Assembly (NCBI GenBank): GCA_900312665.1
Contig: ONZQ02000005.1
Location: 1,715,077 to 1,779,076, forward strand
Length of the DNA: 64,000 nucleotides
Direction of reading: 5' to 3'
Origin: Cephalotrichum gorgonifer
Taxonomy: Eukaryota; Ascomycota; Sordariomycetes; Microascales; Microascaceae
Each line of letters starts with the position of its first letter. The first letter of the stretch is position 1. The notes under the pieces are model-generated. The model had not been told where the DNA came from, searched no databases, and saw nothing but the letters and a program-made list of their open reading frames with translations. The position numbers and the translations under genes were made by a program. This document shows, one piece after another, positions 12,313-23,255 of the stretch.

Positions 12313-12969
12313 GATGAATGTTTCGGCGAGGGCAGTACAACAAAACGTAGGCTATGGAATGGAAAAGTACAAGGGAAAAAAGGGGAAGCGACCCAATATA
12401 TAGCTAGTACGTTCTCTCAAATTCACAATAAGTCATACCATACTTGGACAACGGAAGCATCGCTTGCATTCATATCCGAATAAGGGTGGAACATCCTAGC
12501 TACAATACGGCAAACGCCATGCAGCTTCAATCATGGAGCGAGAAGTGGAGCCTCAGATGGAAACCTGTATAACGATTGGCTGCATCAACACGAACCTCTC
12601 TCGATTTTGAGGGTATGATTGGATGGCTCGAAGCATACCTCATTAGGTTAGTGCGAAACAGTGCCATCTTGAGCTAGGCAAGTTCTTATTGGCTAGAGGC
12701 GAGCTACATTTCAGGGGTAAACAATTCCGAATCTGCTTCACACTGAGGATCCTCTGTTTCTATTCCTTCGCTTCTCTCCTCGTTCGGCACAACTCCTTGG
12801 ACATACTCTGTGACGATAGCCCTGCAGCTTCATGGACAGCGAGAAACCTTACGTCCACTTGACGTTGTTCGGGATTGGAGCACGGGTGTAAGCGCCATCC
12901 CCAGGAGAAAAAGCTACAGCGGAAGGCGCTCCAAGTTGTCGGCCTGGGCCATACTATGCGTAATTTATA
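12313..12969. promoter_or_regulatory. Divergent promoter region, acyltransferase / regulator
   Basis: 657 bp shared between two oppositely transcribed starts. A TATA-like tatatagc lies near 12396, about 85 bp before the acyltransferase start. No confident operator repeat was found. An open frame at 12810-13004 (+) overlaps the regulator's true start in another frame and is spurious. Confidence 0.5.
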
Positions 12970-14834
12970 ATGGTGTACTGCGGGAAACCGAGCCGGGGGT
13001 GTGAGAACTGCAGGTGAGTTCTATTCTATTCAGGCACTGCAGGTCGCTAGGCAATACATGTCAAAACTAATGTTTACCTAGGAAACTGCATAAAAAGGTA
13101 GTACCTGATATTCCTAGCGTTATGCACGCACTGCTAAAGGTGGTGACAGTGCGATGAAACCCAGCCCCAATGTTCACGTTGCTTGAAGATGAACAGGGCG
13201 TGCTCCGGTTACCGAAACCAGCTGAATCTCACGTTCCGCAACGAGACTACTAAAACCCAGGAGAAGTTCCAGCGATGGCAAACCAGCACATACGGATCAT
13301 GTTCCCGGCCGGGAAGTAAAAGGAATTCAGCATCACCTCCGGACATCGCCGTCGAGGTCCTACCATGGATGTACACGGAATACTTATCTCGGGGAAATCC
13401 ACTGGCACCGAGATCGAAGGAAGATATCGTAATGGGCCACTTTTATCACCGCACAATGGAGAACCTGTCCGACCAAGATCCAGCACGCCAGCTACACGCT
13501 CACTTGCCGGCCCTCTACGCCAAAAGCGAGCCTGGCTCCGCCTTGCGCTTGGCAACGAAGGCAATCTCATTCGCTGCCGCTAAGAATCTGGGGCGGGAAT
13601 CCGCTCGGGTTTCCCGGGAGCGGTATATTGAAGCAACTAGAGCGTTAAGAGACGCCCTTCAAGATCCAAAAGAAGCGGGGGATGACCGGACATTATATGC
13701 CGTTCTTCTCCTCTGTGGTTACGAGGTTGGTCTCCCAAATCTTCACTAGAGGTTGGATATCTGTCTATAAGTATGTCGAAGCTGACATCTATCGCAGACC
13801 ATGATGTGGGGCTCAAATGCACCACCGGCATGGGGATCTCACGTCGACGGAGCGGCCGCTCTTGTAAAACTCCGAGGCAAGAGTAACCTCGATTTATCCC
13901 TATCGCGTGGCTTGTTTTGTTTCGTCCGAAGAAGTGTGGTAAGTCTGACTGCGCCCTATACTGTAGCATATGCAGAGTCCAATAACACTCCTTTCAATAG
14001 GTTCTAAGCCACATGCAGCTACCTCGGCCTGTCGACAAGGTCTTCACCATATCAGACGACGCAGCCTCCACCTGCCAGACACCAGAAGACAAGCTTTTCG
14101 CAGTAGCGGCTAAAATCCCCGACCTTCAGTACCTCGCGAATTCCTATCCTAGACAACGTGGAAACACCAATGAGAGCGAGGTGCTTGCCTTAGTACGTTC
14201 TGCTAGTGGTCTCGACTGTGAGCTTTCAAGTTGGGCACGGAATACCCCGGCTACCTGGTCATACTCTGCCGCTCTGAACGCCAGTGACCCGGCCGGGTCC
14301 GAATTCACCCCGGCTCGGATTCATAGATACCCAGACTTTTACACCGCTCGGGTTTGGAATATTTATCGCGTATCAAGACTCATCGTCCAGTCTGTACTCC
14401 TCCGCACGGCCAACTGGCTGCCTGCCTCAACCGAGTTTCCGCAGCCGGAATTCAATCGGACTGATATTGAGAGAAGTACTCGGAAACTAGTGGATGGTAT
14501 ATGCGCGAGTGTTCCCTTTCTCCTAGGTCACGACCTATCGAAGATGAAACTCCCCACTACGGACGGATGTAGCGAACCCGTGAACATTTGGCAGACTCGG
14601 GCCATGAAAGACAGGACGGGCGAAGGTTCAGGTCAGACTGGGAGGTACTCCCTTCTATGGCCGCTCCATATTGCCAGCAGTGCCCCGCCTATACCCGAAG
14701 CGCAGCGGAAATGGATGCGCATGCAGCTGCGATGGATTACCGAGAATGGAGAGTCACAAGGACGCTCTCTTTGTGACACGGAAAGCCAGGTTCTCTTGGG
14801 TGGGACAGAGAGGTTTGGGTTCGATTCAGTGTAG
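12970..14834 (+). CDS. Zn(II)2Cys6 transcription factor with 16-nt micro-exon in the zinc cluster
   Basis: Five exons, 12970-13013, 13082-13097, 13150-13725, 13798-13938 and 14001-14834, give 536 aa. The protein begins MVYCGKPSRGC, the standard start of one subfamily of fungal regulators. The zinc cluster exists only after splicing: CENC comes from exon 1, the basic RKLHKK linker mostly from a 16-nt exon, and CDETQPQC...C from exon 3, giving CX2CX6CX6CX2CX6C. The rest is the usual helical fungal-specific TF region, with LRDALQDPKEAGDDRTLYAVLLL-type and MMWGSN...WGSHVDGAAALVKLRG motifs. It is divergent from the acyltransferase and upstream of the oxidoreductase, so it is a candidate local regulator. 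The zinc cluster and in-phase joins make the model strong; targets are inference. Confidence 0.88.
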
Positions 14835-16012
14835 GTAGAGGACGCGTGCAGTTGAGGCTTCCGGGGAGCTTTGCGACTGCAAAGGTCATATTATAGCAGG
14901 GTAGGATATCAAAGATACTGTCAAGAGCAAGAGCGAAGCGGAACGAAGATTTGCGAAACAGGACCAGTACAAGAGAGTGTCTCCAGCTTCCCCCCTAATC
15001 CCTTACGCCGTTTCGCGGAAATCCTTTTATTTTTGGCTACTTAGGCTCCGACTTGCGTACGCTATCAGACGACGACACATCAGGTGTCCTCCATCCCCGA
15101 TGATCTTGACGACCCTACATGCTATTGTTCAGCCCTTGTAGCTCAGGCACAGACCATTGGGCGTCAATCTGCGACTTGGTCAAATAAATCCGGTCCCGTT
15201 TTGTCATTTCTTATCTTTACACCTAGAAATTCCCCAGGAGAAAAGGACACGCCTCTTCATATATAAGGCCCAGGTCCTCTCCCTATTGGGTTAGTGTCAT
15301 TGAACGGAGGATTCCTATTTTAGCTTCGGTTTGCTCCGTGTCCCCGCTTAGACTACCACCCAATGTAAGGCTGCCCCCCCCACCCGAACTATCCAGCCAT
15401 GATGAGAAACTCTGTGAGCGATTACCCTATTCCTGCTGTGACTTAGGTATCGGTTGATTCTCTTCCGTTATAAAATCTATAGTAAATTGACTTCCTTTTA
15501 ACTTCAAATAAAGCGTAGATTACCGCCCCAGAGCTCACGAACCATTCTCTCACGCCTATCCATTTCCCCAGGATGGAGCAGCGGGGGCAGGGTTGCCCCA
15601 ACGGAGAGGCGGGCGGGCCCGGCTCCGTGCGCAGGGGGACTGCTATTAATGGTTAGTGTGATAGACAACCGAATTGTGTTTATTCGAAGGATCATTCCGT
15701 CATGCTTGCCGCCTAATCATGGATTGGCTAACTAGGCAAGACCCCGCCGCGTATTCATACCAGGCACTTACGTGCGTAACACTCGGTTACCGACACGCCG
15801 CTAACATACATTCATTATTTGCGCTCGATCCTCTTTTGATAGCAGCGTATTCGCGTCTTGTATAATAACTTTCGTTCCCACCCAGCGCATTACCCCAGCA
15901 AGACCCATAAATTCCCTCACCTTGCATTAGCTGCCCACCACCGCCCCACCACGCCACTTCTCACCTATATTACATACTCATACATCACTTCCTTTGTTGC
16001 ACGAAAGGGACA
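14835..16012. other. Intergenic region, oxidoreductase promoter
   Basis: About 1.2 kb without a convincing gene. The last 100 bp are pyrimidine-rich with TATA-like tatattacatac near 15966, fitting a promoter for the gene at 16013. Confidence 0.5.
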
Positions 16013-17167
16013 ATGGCCTCCCCCACCCCCCCTCCCACGATCTCACCGACGATGCGCGCCTGGCTGCGGCCGAGCCGTGGACCGGCCGCCACGTCCCTAA
16101 CACTAACAAGCACACACCCAACACCGACGGTTGCGCCAGACTCGGCAGACGTGCTCGTGCGCGTGGCGTACGTGGCGTTGCAGTTCAAGGGCGAGTTTAT
16201 GCTGGAGACGCTGCCTCCGCTCCCCGGCGCGCCGACGCGCATCCCCGAGATGGAGTTCTCCGGCTACGTAGCCGCCGCGGGCTCGCGCGCCCCGCCGGAG
16301 CTGCAGGAGGTCGGCGCGCCCGTGACCGCCGCTCACGCCGTCGCCTCGGTGATCTTCCGGGCAAGTGGCGCGCTGGCCGAGTACGTCAAGGTACCGGCGA
16401 GCCAGACCGTCCGGCTCCCGGATGGCTTCGACATGGAGATGGCGGCCGGCATCGCCGGCTGCGGGAGCACGGCACTCAAGATGCTGCGGACTCGGGGCGT
16501 GGGGCCGGGCGACAGGGTCTTGATCAACGGCACTAGCTCATCAGTGGGCTCCGTGCTCGCCCAGATTTGCAAGTTGAAGGGTGCCACCGTGGTGGGCATA
16601 GCTAGCGGGAAGAACGAGGAGCTTGTTCGCGGTCTGGGCGTTGACGAGGTTATTTTCTTTCCCATCTCTCCGTTTTTTGAAAATGGATATATCCTATACC
16701 GGATGTGTGCTGACGTTGGGCTACCCTGATAGTTCGTCGATTACACCGCCCATTCTTCGTTGCCAGAGTACCTCAAGTCCAAGTATTCTGGTGAGCGGCA
16801 GTTCGACGTGATTTTTGACTGCATCGGCGTGCAGTCGCTCTTTGTCCAGTCGCCGGACTATCTCAAGCCCTCGGGTGTGTTGATCAATATCGGCGCAGTC
16901 GACGGCTACCCCATTCAGATGGTCTTGAATACGCTTGCCAATATGTATTTGCCAAGATGGCTCGGCGGCGTTCCCCGCCGCTACATCATGTTCAGCACCC
17001 CGCCTGCAAAAGACGACACGACTGTCATATCGAGAATGATCGACGAGGGCAAGATCCGCGTCCTGGTCGACTCAGTGTGGGACATGGAGGATCTGGTCCA
17101 GGCGTACGCGCACATTGCAACCAAGCGCGCGCGGGGCAAGGTAGTCATCAAGGTGGGGGGGGACTGA
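16013..17167 (+). CDS. MDR-superfamily quinone oxidoreductase / enoyl reductase-like protein
   Basis: NAD(P)H-dependent medium-chain reductase/dehydrogenase. Two exons, 16013-16648 and 16733-17167 (84-nt intron), give 356 aa. The GroES-like N-terminal half contains VLVRVAYVALQFKGEFM and EMEFSGYVAAAGS. The nucleotide-binding half contains GDRVLINGTSSSVGSVLAQI, with the AxxGxxG-like loop in the TSSSVGSVLAQ segment, then KLKGATVVGIAS. The splice joins GVDEF to VDYTAHSS, a conserved stretch before FDVIFDCIG. No structural-zinc cysteine cluster is visible, so it belongs with zinc-free quinone reductases and not with alcohol dehydrogenases. It lies at the left end of the redox gene group at 16-27.6 kb and converges on the P450. 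Substrate unknown; trans-acting enoyl reductases have a similar fold, but no polyketide synthase is present here. Confidence 0.88.
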
Positions 17168-17664
17168 TCGATCTTGATTCACCATAGGGTCGGGGACCGG
17201 GGGGTTTTGGGGGGCTGGGTACGGGGGGTTGTAAGCCAAGATGTGTGAGTTAATCAGGAAGGTTTTAACATATGTATTGATTGGGACCACAAGAGCTACT
17301 ACTACAGAAGAACAAGGAGGAGGATCATCAGTGATATTTCCCCTTGGATAAGAAGACTCAGCGGCACCTCGACTAGAGCGCCTTGATCAAGATATGACGA
17401 AGTGGAAGGCTGGGATTGTTATGAAAACTAGGCTTGATTGTCGAGCGTGCAGCGTGTTCGGCGGGCGATTTGTTAGAGGTGTGTTGAGAGGAAGTGGAAA
17501 TACGATCCACCGCACATGTTCCTTCAAGGAACGACTACGAAGTTCATGCCCGAAGAAGCAAATGAGGTCTGTCGTAAGAAATTATGTTTCATTAACTCGG
17601 CTCTGGAATCAAGAATGACTGAGTGATGTGATGTAAAGAACGCAATCGTAAATGCTCGTGGCCC
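17168..17664. other. Convergent intergenic region
   Basis: About 500 bp between two 3' ends. It should hold both 3' UTRs. No gene or repeat seen; a short G-rich run lies near 17190-17230. Confidence 0.5.
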
Positions 17665-19463
17665 CTAGTTCACCCCGTTCCTCCCTGTCACGAGCACCCA
17701 CATATCACTGTGCATATATAGCCCCCCATAATTTACCTCCCTCCACGGCTTTTCCGGATTAGCAAGACACAAGTCAAAGTTGCGCATCAACTAGAAGCAG
17801 CGTTAGCCAACGAGAAACCTCTCAACAACCGAGCACATGCCTACCTCGAACAAGATCTTCCCGATCTCCATGTGTGCAATCGACATCCCTAGGCACTGAT
17901 ACTTCCCGTACCCAAACACCAGCTCCCCAACTCGATTCATAACTGCCAATTTCCTCTCGTCCTCTTCGGGAAGCCACCGTTCGGGCCGGAACTCTTCCAC
18001 GTCGTCTCCGAAGATGTCCTTTCGACGGTACATCGACAGGGTGGCAATGCCCACGTACGCCCCACCTGGAAGGAAGTACTCCGTTCCATCGATGGTAACG
18101 ACATCTCCCCCGTCGGGTACACACTTCGGGACTTCGTCCGTCACCGGCTAGGAAATCGTCAGCCGGATTCAGCCACCCCTGTGAAGCGATCATAAGACCT
18201 ACCGGGTGGATACGTATCCCCTCTTTGATAACGGCCTGCAGGTACGGTAGCTTCTTGACCTCCACATCCGATACAATACCGGAGGACCCAACCGCCCCGC
18301 TCCTAACCGCCTCATCAACCTCTTTCTGAAGCTTCGCATACACCCTTGGATGAGACAGAAGATAAAGCATCGTCCCCTTTAGCGTCGTAGCAGTCGTGTC
18401 TGATCCCGCTATGATCTGCAGGACGGCCTCCGTGATAAGTTCTTCCTTATCGAGCCCATTCTTCATAAACGACCCAATCATATCCGACTTCTTAGTCGTG
18501 TCAATACCCTCCTCGTACCGTTCCTCAATGATCTTCCTTGCGTTAGAAACGGTCCTACCCAGTCCCGTCTTGTCCTTCTCACTCGGGCCGAAGGTTCGGA
18601 AGACCCAGGGGGTGTGGATGACCCCTGTGAGCCCCATGGCCATGATGTGGCTGCCAACCCACAGGCCTTCCTCCCCCGCCTTCAGGAACTCGTCGACGTC
18701 TCCGTCGGCGCGGATATCACCGAATGGTTTTCCGAAGCTGATGTGACTGATAATGTCGAGTGTAAGGAACGACATTTTCTGCGCGAAATCCATGGGCTTT
18801 GATCCGGCATCCGAGGAGAGGTATTTCGAGCGTATTAGGTCGAGCAATTCGGCGATGTGGGTGTCGATAGAGCCCTCGAGGTTTTCGATTTCTTTGCCGG
18901 AGTACTAAGTACCAAAATCCGTCAGTAAGAGGACCCCAGGGGTTGATTGCGAGGGCTAGAAGGGCGTGGTCTCACCCCAGCCACCAGCTGCCTCCTCCGG
19001 TTCTTATGCTTCTCCTCGTCGACCTGGCTGAAGATGTGGTCCTTCCCCGCCTGGAACCTTGTCGCGAGTGGGTACCATGGCGCGCGGCTGTATAGTGATC
19101 GGACGGCACTCATATGCATCCAGAGGTCGGGGGAGGAGGTGATTAGGTCGCGGGGCCCAATGCGGGCGATGGGGCCTGCTCGGCACCTTGGAGTCAATAC
19201 TTGGGTTCATCCACACTGCCAAACGTGGACGTGATGTGCGCGTGGAGATATTTACCGTATTGATCGATGACCTCTCTGTACTTCCTGTGGCTCTCCCAGC
19301 TAATCAGGGCTCGAGAGTGCCACAGGCCAAAGAAACCCGTGCCTGGGGGACCCTTGAACGCGCGAAGGCGGAGGTAGGCGCGGAGCTTGCGGGCGACGTA
19401 GGTTCCTACCCCAGCGAGGACGAGAGCCCACCTAAATTCGTATACTTTTGCTAGAATGCCCAT
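17665..19463 (-). CDS. Cytochrome P450 monooxygenase, pisatin demethylase-like
   Basis: Membrane-anchored heme-thiolate monooxygenase of 512 aa. Five exons: 19463-19256, 19175-18976, 18904-18203, 18147-17845 and 17790-17665 (introns 80, 71, 55, 54 nt). The N-terminal hydrophobic anchor is followed by a proline hinge (FKGPPGTG). The I-helix has AGSDTTATT, the K-helix ExxR is EGIR, the PERF-type motif is FRPERW, and the heme loop is FGYGKYQCLG with Cys about 455. The last exon is easily missed: reading through the final intron gives a false end 12 residues past ILFEV, while splicing yields LMRNFDLCLANPEKPW and a stop at 17665, as expected for this family. The resemblance to pisatin demethylase and benzoate hydroxylase-type P450s is by pattern only; substrate unknown. 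Confidence 0.92.
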
Positions 19464-20379
19464 CTTTGCGACGAAGGAATTCTAGACACATACGGGGAGG
19501 GCGGGAAGTATCACCTGTGATCGGTGAGTGATTAAGGCGGTGAAATGCGGAGAGGAGAGAGCCACAGATTCACGACCCAGTGTGCGTCGTTGGAGGGGGA
19601 TACCTTTACTTTTGAGGGATCCCTCCTTCATCAACTAGCCTGCCATTCTTCAAGCACTGACCAGCCCAGCCTATCCGGGTATCAACGCTGCTCATCCCCG
19701 GCATGGCCAGACCAATCGTAAAGCCTGCGAGCCAACCGCCGCCGGAACCCTGCGAGACATGCATGAAAACATCAGTGCGGCCAATGGGAGGTCTTGCATT
19801 ATTATGGCTTGATGACTCTCATAGTGGAGGAACACTCTTGGCGGCAGGCAATATTCCGCCCTTGGAAGCAGGCAATATTCCAAACTTTGCGCATGCGCCT
19901 TGTTGTTCGGTGCGGGGAATTACATGCGCAAAGGGCAGGGAGCTGGGGTAAGACTTGTTCCACAACTTCGACTCCCGCTCCATGTTGCGCCGTGCCGCTG
20001 GGGATCCAGAGTCCGGAAGTTAGAGAGTGAGGAGAACTGGTGTAGGCCGGATCTTTTCTTTCACTCGGAAGTTCCCAAGCGCAAGATGTCGGCTCACTAC
20101 CCCGGTCCCTGGTGGCCACACCTCAGCGCGACACTCACAACAGGAATACAGCGCATGCAACATATGGGCCGGCTGGTTGTACAGAACATGATAAAGAGCA
20201 CAGTGTTAGAAAATCGTAGAGACGTTCCAGGTACAAGTTTCCAGTGCGACCCGGACGCCTCTCAAAACTAATCCAGACAGTAGGAGTTAAGTGGGTGTTG
20301 CAAGAAGCCAGCACAGGTCTTGCTGTTAGAGAGGTCTCATAGTAGCCGGTAGCGAACTGCTGACATCAACATCGGGCAA
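19464..20379. other. Intergenic region, P450 promoter side
   Basis: Upstream region of the P450 and of tRNA-Ala. It holds the direct repeat at 19844-19881. Open frames here (for example 19900-20271) have no recognisable domains. Confidence 0.5.
19844..19881. repeat. 14-bp direct repeat, 24-bp period
   Basis: gcaggcaatattcc occurs at 19844 and again at 19868, about 0.4 kb upstream of the P450 start. It could be a paired regulator-binding site or chance. Confidence 0.7.
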
Positions 20380-20479
20380 GGGCACGTGGCGTAGTGGTAT
20401 CGCGTTTGCTTCGCACTAGCATCAGTTCTCTGATAGCGACGATTGTAAAAGGTCTCCGGTTCAATCCCGGACGTGTCCA
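20380..20479 (+). tRNA. tRNA-Ala(CGC): tRNA-Ala(CGC), intron-containing
   Basis: The acceptor GGGCACG pairs with CGTGTCC and places a G-T pair at 3-70, the alanine identity element; the discriminator is A. The T arm is CCGGTTCAATCCCGG. The anticodon loop TTCGCA gives CGC at 20412-20414. An intron of about 28 nt (20416-20443) separates it from the 3' stem GTAAA. Total 100 nt. Confidence 0.92.
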
Positions 20480-20810
20480 AAGATCATCTTCTCTTTTTGT
20501 CAGTTTTACGTTTTGTATTTTCTCCCTAAGGGAACACACTGGGGCAGCGAATATTGTTCAAACATTCCGTCCGACCCGCACCCAGCTTTTCCTCCTTTAT
20601 TTTCTCTTTTGGTGCACATCGGTAGCTTCAACTCGTTCCTCGTGGCGCGGGACAATGCGATCCAACCGCAAATGAACGGGACTATAAAGCATCAAGAGCC
20701 CAGCAAGTGGCCTCCCGACCGACGTGGTAATGTAAACCAGGTGATTGCTAGATACTTGATATGTGCCTTTGAAATCGCGCATCTAAGTTGCTGCTCGTCG
20801 CTATTCATAG
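20480..20810. other. Intergenic region
   Basis: About 330 bp between tRNA-Ala and the 3' end of the flavin monooxygenase. A T-rich run just after the tRNA probably terminates Pol III. Nothing else seen. Confidence 0.5.
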
Positions 20811-22761
20811 CTAAATCTTATGCTCCCACCATCCTTCGTGGTAAGCCTTTAAATCCACTTCACCACCCAATGCCTCGGCCTGCAGCCATGGAGTCAAATC
20901 AACATCCAGCCCTTCCGCCGTGTCCACAGCCTTAACGTCCTTCCTAGCCCACCCGTTACCAAAGTAGCCAAACCGGTTCCCTTGACTGTTCCAGTACGTA
21001 TACTCCCAGTCCTCCCATCTCGGGTCCCGGCGCACGATGTCGACGTGCGTCGCACTCCCCGGCCACATGCCGTGAATCCTCCCGCCCTTGATCCCGCCGT
21101 TGTACCAGGAGCTGCAGTGTTCGCTCATGACAGTCTGCGGGAACCACGACTCGCAGTAGGCGCGGAAGTCCTGTACCGCCGCGGCACTGGGGGCCATGCT
21201 TCGGATGCCTTGCTTCGAGGCCTTGCGCAAGACCTTGGCTATGTACGTGATCATGTTCTCGACGGAATGACACAGTGTGCCGGACGGGCCAGTCGAGTTG
21301 GGTCCTAGGGTTAGGAGCAAGTTTGGGAACCCCGCTGCGGCCAGTCCGAGATAGGAATCGGGGAAGCCAGGGTCTCCGCCAGGTCGCCACGACTCTTGGA
21401 GATTGGCGCCATCAGCGATTATGGGGAAGGCGGTGCTGAAACTGACGTCGTGGCCCGTACTGCAGATTACCGCGTCCACGTCACGATGCGTACCTGATCC
21501 ACCGAGTTAGCCGCTGCTTGCATATTTCCCACATGTCCTCCTGGTTCTCGAAGGGCACGCCTTACCGTCAGTGGTCACAATACCAGTCTCGGTAAACCTT
21601 TCGATCGGAGTCGTGATATAGCTGACATTCTCGGCGGTAAGCGCCTCCAAATACCCGGGGCCGGGCGTCAACCTCCGACAGCTCGGCGGGAAGTCCGGGA
21701 TGATGGCATCGATAAGGTCTTCCCTTCCTCCTAAGCGAGTTGACATGAGCTTTGTGATATGCTCCCGAGACGCGATGTTCGCCGCCTTCTCCTTGAACAA
21801 GCCGCCGAAGCGACTAAACAGCCTAGCCTCGAGCGCCTTACGGAAGTTCAAATAGTCCTCGGGGCTCCGCCTCGCCTCGTCAATGTTTGCGGCGACGAAC
21901 TCGGCGAGATCCTCGCCCCCAATCGGTGCGGCCACCCACGTCTTGTTGCGCGCGTAATGGTCGAGGTGGGCAGCTACCTTTTGCAGCTGAGGTGTGATCT
22001 GAATCCCAGACGCGCCATTCCCAATGACGGCGATGCGCTTGCCGGCCGGGTCGAAGTTTGGGTCCCAGTTGGAGCTGTGCCTGAGATGTCCCTTGAAATC
22101 TTTCATGCCAGGGTACTCGGGGAGTCTAGGGTCGCTGAAGTGGCCGGTCGCTGTGATCAAGAAGTTCGCTTCGTCGATGAAGGTGCGCTCTGGCGTCTGC
22201 ACCTCCACGAGCCACTTCCCTTTCTCGTGTGACCATTCGGCCGAAGTGACTCGGCTATTTAGCTGTACGTACTTTCGGACGTTGTGCTTCTCGGCCAGTC
22301 GGTGCCAGTATGCCTTGATCTCGGCCCCTTGTGCGTACGCCTCGCTCCATTCGGTGGATGGGGCGAAAGAGGCTTGGTACGCATGGGCTGGGACGTCGCA
22401 CCGGACACCTGGGTACACGTTGGAATGCCAAACTCCTCCCTGGTAACCCAATAGGTCAGTGCCAGCCCGAAGTGCACCACTAGCCATTTCTGAATCCCGT
22501 CTTGGTGCCACTTACAATATCGTCGCCCCTCTCGTAGATAACGAGGTTTATCTCGGGCACCTTAACCGGCAAGAAGATACCGGCGGTGATTCCTGAGATA
22601 CCACTGCCGACAACTACTACTCGCAGCGGCCGGATTGCGTCGATGGGGTGGTCCTCAAGTTTCATGGGCGGCCATACGGTCCTTAATGGCGCCTGTTTGA
22701 CTCCCTCGGCATTCTGCTTGGGCGACTCAGGAGCGCCGTTAGGAACGGCACTAGGAGACAT
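20811..22761 (-). CDS. Baeyer-Villiger-type flavin monooxygenase
   Basis: Class B flavoprotein monooxygenase that would use NADPH and O2 to insert oxygen into a ketone (ester or lactone formation). Three exons, 22761-22516, 22439-21566 and 21493-20811 (introns 76 and 72 nt), give 600 aa. The FAD Rossmann loop is VGSGISG (about residue 51-57) and the NADPH loop IGNGASG (about 221-227). Between them lies the BVMO fingerprint FxGxxxHxxxW as FKGHLRHSSNWD (Phe 197, Gly 199, His 203, Trp 207). The first splice restores GGVWHSNVYPGVRCD, and the second joins TTDGTHRD to VDAVICSTGHD. The long C-terminal half with LGPNSTGPSGTLCHSVE is typical of fungal BVMOs. It is divergent from the FMN monooxygenase with 494 bp between starts. 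Substrate unknown. Confidence 0.93.
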
Positions 22762-23255
22762 ATTCTGTTGCCTTCTTCGATATTGAAAGTGACAGAGAGG
22801 TGTTTTTATAGAGCGCCGTTCGCGACTTCCGCTCTCGTTGGATGCTTTTCCGATTGTTTAGGGCCGGGTGTAATGTAACACTCCAGAAACACAATCTTCT
22901 CTCATTATTATACCCAAACCCGCAGCAATGCCCGATCCTTTGCGCGAATATTAGTAATATTTCTGTATACTATTGAACCATCGTCGAACTCATATGCCGA
23001 GGGGCCGAATCCGAAGCACGCAATTGCGCTGTGGTTATCTCTTTGTTGATGTTGCCAAGCGGGTGGAGCGCTATCTCGAGCACATCATCTGTGGTGATAA
23101 TGTCGTCTTGCTAGTCTGCCACAAGCCCCAAGTTCCGACCTCGCAACTGTTACTAATCAATATATAGTCAGAGACATTGTGACGAGGACATAACTAGAAG
23201 TACAGCGAAATAAGTTATTATTCCCAACCTACGGACTAGAATCACTCACTTTACT
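22762..23255. promoter_or_regulatory. Bidirectional promoter region between two monooxygenases
   Basis: 494 bp between the starts of the BVMO (-) and the FMN monooxygenase (+). Such an arrangement often reflects co-expression in fungal clusters. I could not define a specific operator by eye; the central part is AT-rich. Confidence 0.55.
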
